DNA of 64,000 bases, from NCBI GenBank assembly GCA_020099315.1, contig CP083650.1:3410001-3474000 (forward strand). The letters run 5' to 3'. This document shows positions 62,364-64,000 of the stretch, in pieces. Position 1 is the first letter of the stretch. Each line of letters opens with the position of its first letter. The translations under genes and the position numbers were made by a program. Under the pieces are notes generated by a model that did not search any database, was not told the DNA's origin, and saw only the letters and a list, made by a program, of their open reading frames with translations. This DNA comes from Citrobacter europaeus. GTDB lineage: Bacteria; Pseudomonadota; Gammaproteobacteria; Enterobacterales; Enterobacteriaceae.

Positions 62364-63680
62364 TTACAGAACAACCTGAGCAATTAGATAAGCAAAAATT
62401 ACCTGAGAGATGACCATGACAAAGCCCGGACGAATATAGCTATGGTTGACAACAAAGCGTCCAATCTTTGTGGTACCTGTTCGGTCAAATGCAACACAAC
62501 CGATTTGATTTGCTCCCGGTATAATGAAGTCACCACAGGTACAGGCAAAAATAGCAATAAGAAACGGGGCTGGTATACCCAAGGTAACACCAAGTGGCAT
62601 GATGGCAGCTACCGTCGCCGCAGGACTCATAATGACCAGAGAGAACAAGAATACAACCACACCAAATAGCATTGGAGCGCCATTTACAATGCCACCAAAG
62701 ACCTTAATCAATTCTGGCTGATAGGCATCAAAAAACGTCGCAGTCATCCATGAAACGCCAAGGATTGCCACCACCCCCATTAAACCAGCACGGAAGACTG
62801 AGCCGCTATTCAAGCTACTGCTTGGTACTTTACTGACGATCATAATAAACAAAGCTGCTGTCAACATAATCATCTGAATAACCATTGGGGTTGACAGTCT
62901 TTTTCCATCCCAGGAAGGAAGTAACCCTGTAAAAGAACCTAAAATAAGCACCAGTACTACGCCAATCGCAAAGATCACAACGCCTTTTTTAGCGCCGGCC
63001 GTAGCAACATATTCTTTTTTCTGCTCAGTATGCATGAACTCATATTCGCCAGCGGCTACTCTCCTCTGAAATTCCGGATCGTCCTCCAGCTCTTTTCCGC
63101 GTTTATAAACCGAAAAGCTGGTAACAATGGCAGCCAAAAAGAATGAAGGGAGAGCAATTGTCAGTATTTGCCCAAGAGTAATCCCAGCATATTCATGCAG
63201 GATTGCCAGCATCCCCGCGGTTGCCGCACTCATCGGACTGGCTGCAACCGCGACACTGGCCGCAATAACCGTTGCGGACAACGCTCGCTCCGGACGGACC
63301 TTTGCTTCAGCAGCAACCTCAGCGACAACCGGATACAAAGAGAAAGCAACGTAAGTAGTGCCACAGAATAGTGTAAATATGGAAGTTAATATTGGGGCAA
63401 CAAAAGTAATAGCCTGTGGTTTTTTACGCAGTAATTTTTCAGCCACACGCACAAGATAATCAAGTCCTCCAGCGGCCTGTAATACGCTGACAGCGCCAAT
63501 CACGCAAATAATAATTAACATTGCAGTAATAGATGGTGTGGAGGGTTTAAGTCCAAAGCCCAGAACTAATATTGCAACGCCAAGTCCTCCACCAGCACCA
63601 AGCCCCATTCCGCCATAACGCCCGCCTATACCAATACAGGCGAGTACAATTAGTAATTGTATAAAAAATAAAGCATCCAT
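62364..63680 (-). CDS. Dcu-family anaerobic C4-dicarboxylate transporter (second copy)
   Basis: 438 residues, the same length as its neighbour at 60923 and clearly paralogous: FIQLLIVLACIGIGGRYGGM, then GKELEDDPEFQRRVAAGEYE, and the C-terminal FIIPGANQIGCVAFDRTGTT. It lies 62 bases after the lyase-like gene on the same strand, so the two probably form one transcript. It may import the lyase substrate or export its fumarate product. Confidence 0.9.
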   Translation of the reverse strand: MDALFFIQLLIVLACIGIGGRYGGMGLGAGGGLGVAILVLGFGLKPSTPSITAMLIIICVIGAVSVLQAAGGLDYLVRVAEKLLRKKPQAITFVAPILTSIFTLFCGTTYVAFSLYPVVAEVAAEAKVRPERALSATVIAASVAVAASPMSAATAGMLAILHEYAGITLGQILTIALPSFFLAAIVTSFSVYKRGKELEDDPEFQRRVAAGEYEFMHTEQKKEYVATAGAKKGVVIFAIGVVLVLILGSFTGLLPSWDGKRLSTPMVIQMIMLTAALFIMIVSKVPSSSLNSGSVFRAGLMGVVAILGVSWMTATFFDAYQPELIKVFGGIVNGAPMLFGVVVFLFSLVIMSPAATVAAIMPLGVTLGIPAPFLIAIFACTCGDFIIPGANQIGCVAFDRTGTTKIGRFVVNHSYIRPGFVMVISQVIFAYLIAQVVL

Positions 63681-63742
63681 TTTTCACCTCTAAGCATCTC
63701 CCGGATATTGCATCCGGGAGATATTAATTATTATGCTCAGGA

Positions 63743-64000
63743 TTAGTTTAAATATGATTTAGCAACTTCGATCTGTTTTTTAACAGCGTCAGTGCCAGTT
63801 CCACCATAAGACATTCTTGATTTAATACATGCTTCGAGAGATATACTCTCATAAATATCATTATCAATCTTATCATCAAATGAATGGAATTCATCCAGGG
63901 TAAGTTCTTCCAACATTTTTCTATGTTTTATACAGTAATTAACAGCACTGCCAACAATATGGTGAGCTTCCCTGAAAGGGATTCCTTTTCGAACCAGGTA
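63743..64000 (-). CDS. Argininosuccinate-lyase-like enzyme (C-terminal part; 5' end outside window)
   Basis: The last 85 residues of a minus-strand frame run to the right window edge. They contain the argininosuccinate lyase C-terminal hallmarks: KGIPFREAHHIVGSAVNYC and SYGGTGTDAV near the end. The superfamily eliminates fumarate from N-substituted aspartates. Next to two C4-dicarboxylate carriers and an organic-acid-type regulator, this copy looks catabolic rather than the biosynthetic argH, which normally sits with argCB. The catalytic core lies outside the window, so the exact substrate is open. Confidence 0.8.
   Translation of the reverse strand, partial: YLVRKGIPFREAHHIVGSAVNYCIKHRKMLEELTLDEFHSFDDKIDNDIYESISLEACIKSRMSYGGTGTDAVKKQIEVAKSYLN

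Overview
The window is chromosomal DNA from an enteric bacterium of the Enterobacteriaceae. Gene order over most of it follows the Escherichia coli lpxP-to-ucpA backbone, and many proteins are near-identical to E. coli ones as I remember them. It also carries genes I associate with Salmonella: a pgt phosphoglycerate locus, ipdC with an aldo-keto reductase, ptsJ, and a yfeJ-type amidotransferase. The combination, together with the ypd-fry block, suggests Citrobacter. That is an inference from gene content, not a computed result.

Layout: 1-4754 is the phosphoglycerate uptake locus (pgtB partial, pgtC, divergent pgtP). 4862-8841 holds yfdY, cold-shock lpxP, a secreted LprI-type protein, the 23-residue ypdK behind a highly structured leader, and alaC. 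9229-12554 is the pyruvate-sensing ypdAB system and the AraC-type ypdC. 12656-19178 has an unrecognised 62-residue protein and the fry PTS operon with two peptidases. 19397-25090 has glk, yfeO, ipdC, an aldo-keto reductase and ypeC. 25284-30237 is an AT-richer accessory island: a DeoR-type helix-turn-helix fused to a ribokinase domain, followed by a complete ribose-type ABC importer. 30257-33042 is mntH and nupC.

33186-36488 contains two tRNA-Ala, yfeC/yfeD, gltX, three tRNA-Val and one tRNA-Lys. 36652-42635 has xapR, xapB, xapA, a FlxA-like gene with a good sigma-28 promoter match, yfeR, yfeH and ypeB. 42637-47864 is ligA, zipA, cysZ and cysK. 48248-50828 is the general PTS operon ptsH-ptsI-crr. 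50918-54125 is a vitamin B6 block (a small unknown gene, pdxK, divergent ptsJ, yfeJ). 54207-58998 is the sulfate/thiosulfate operon cysPUWA-cysM. 59157-59948 is ucpA. From 60122 to the right edge lies a second AT-richer accessory cluster: a GntR/FCD regulator, two Dcu-family C4-dicarboxylate carriers and the C-terminus of an argininosuccinate-lyase-like enzyme.

Most of the window is core metabolism: PTS sugar uptake, sulfur assimilation, nucleoside salvage, metal uptake and tRNA supply. The parts that look least described are the regulator-kinase fusion with its nine-G tract in the ribosome-binding region, the GntR/Dcu/lyase cluster, the structured RNA before ypdK, and the flagellar-type promoter of the FlxA-like gene. 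I found no CRISPR array, insertion sequence, prophage or integrase.
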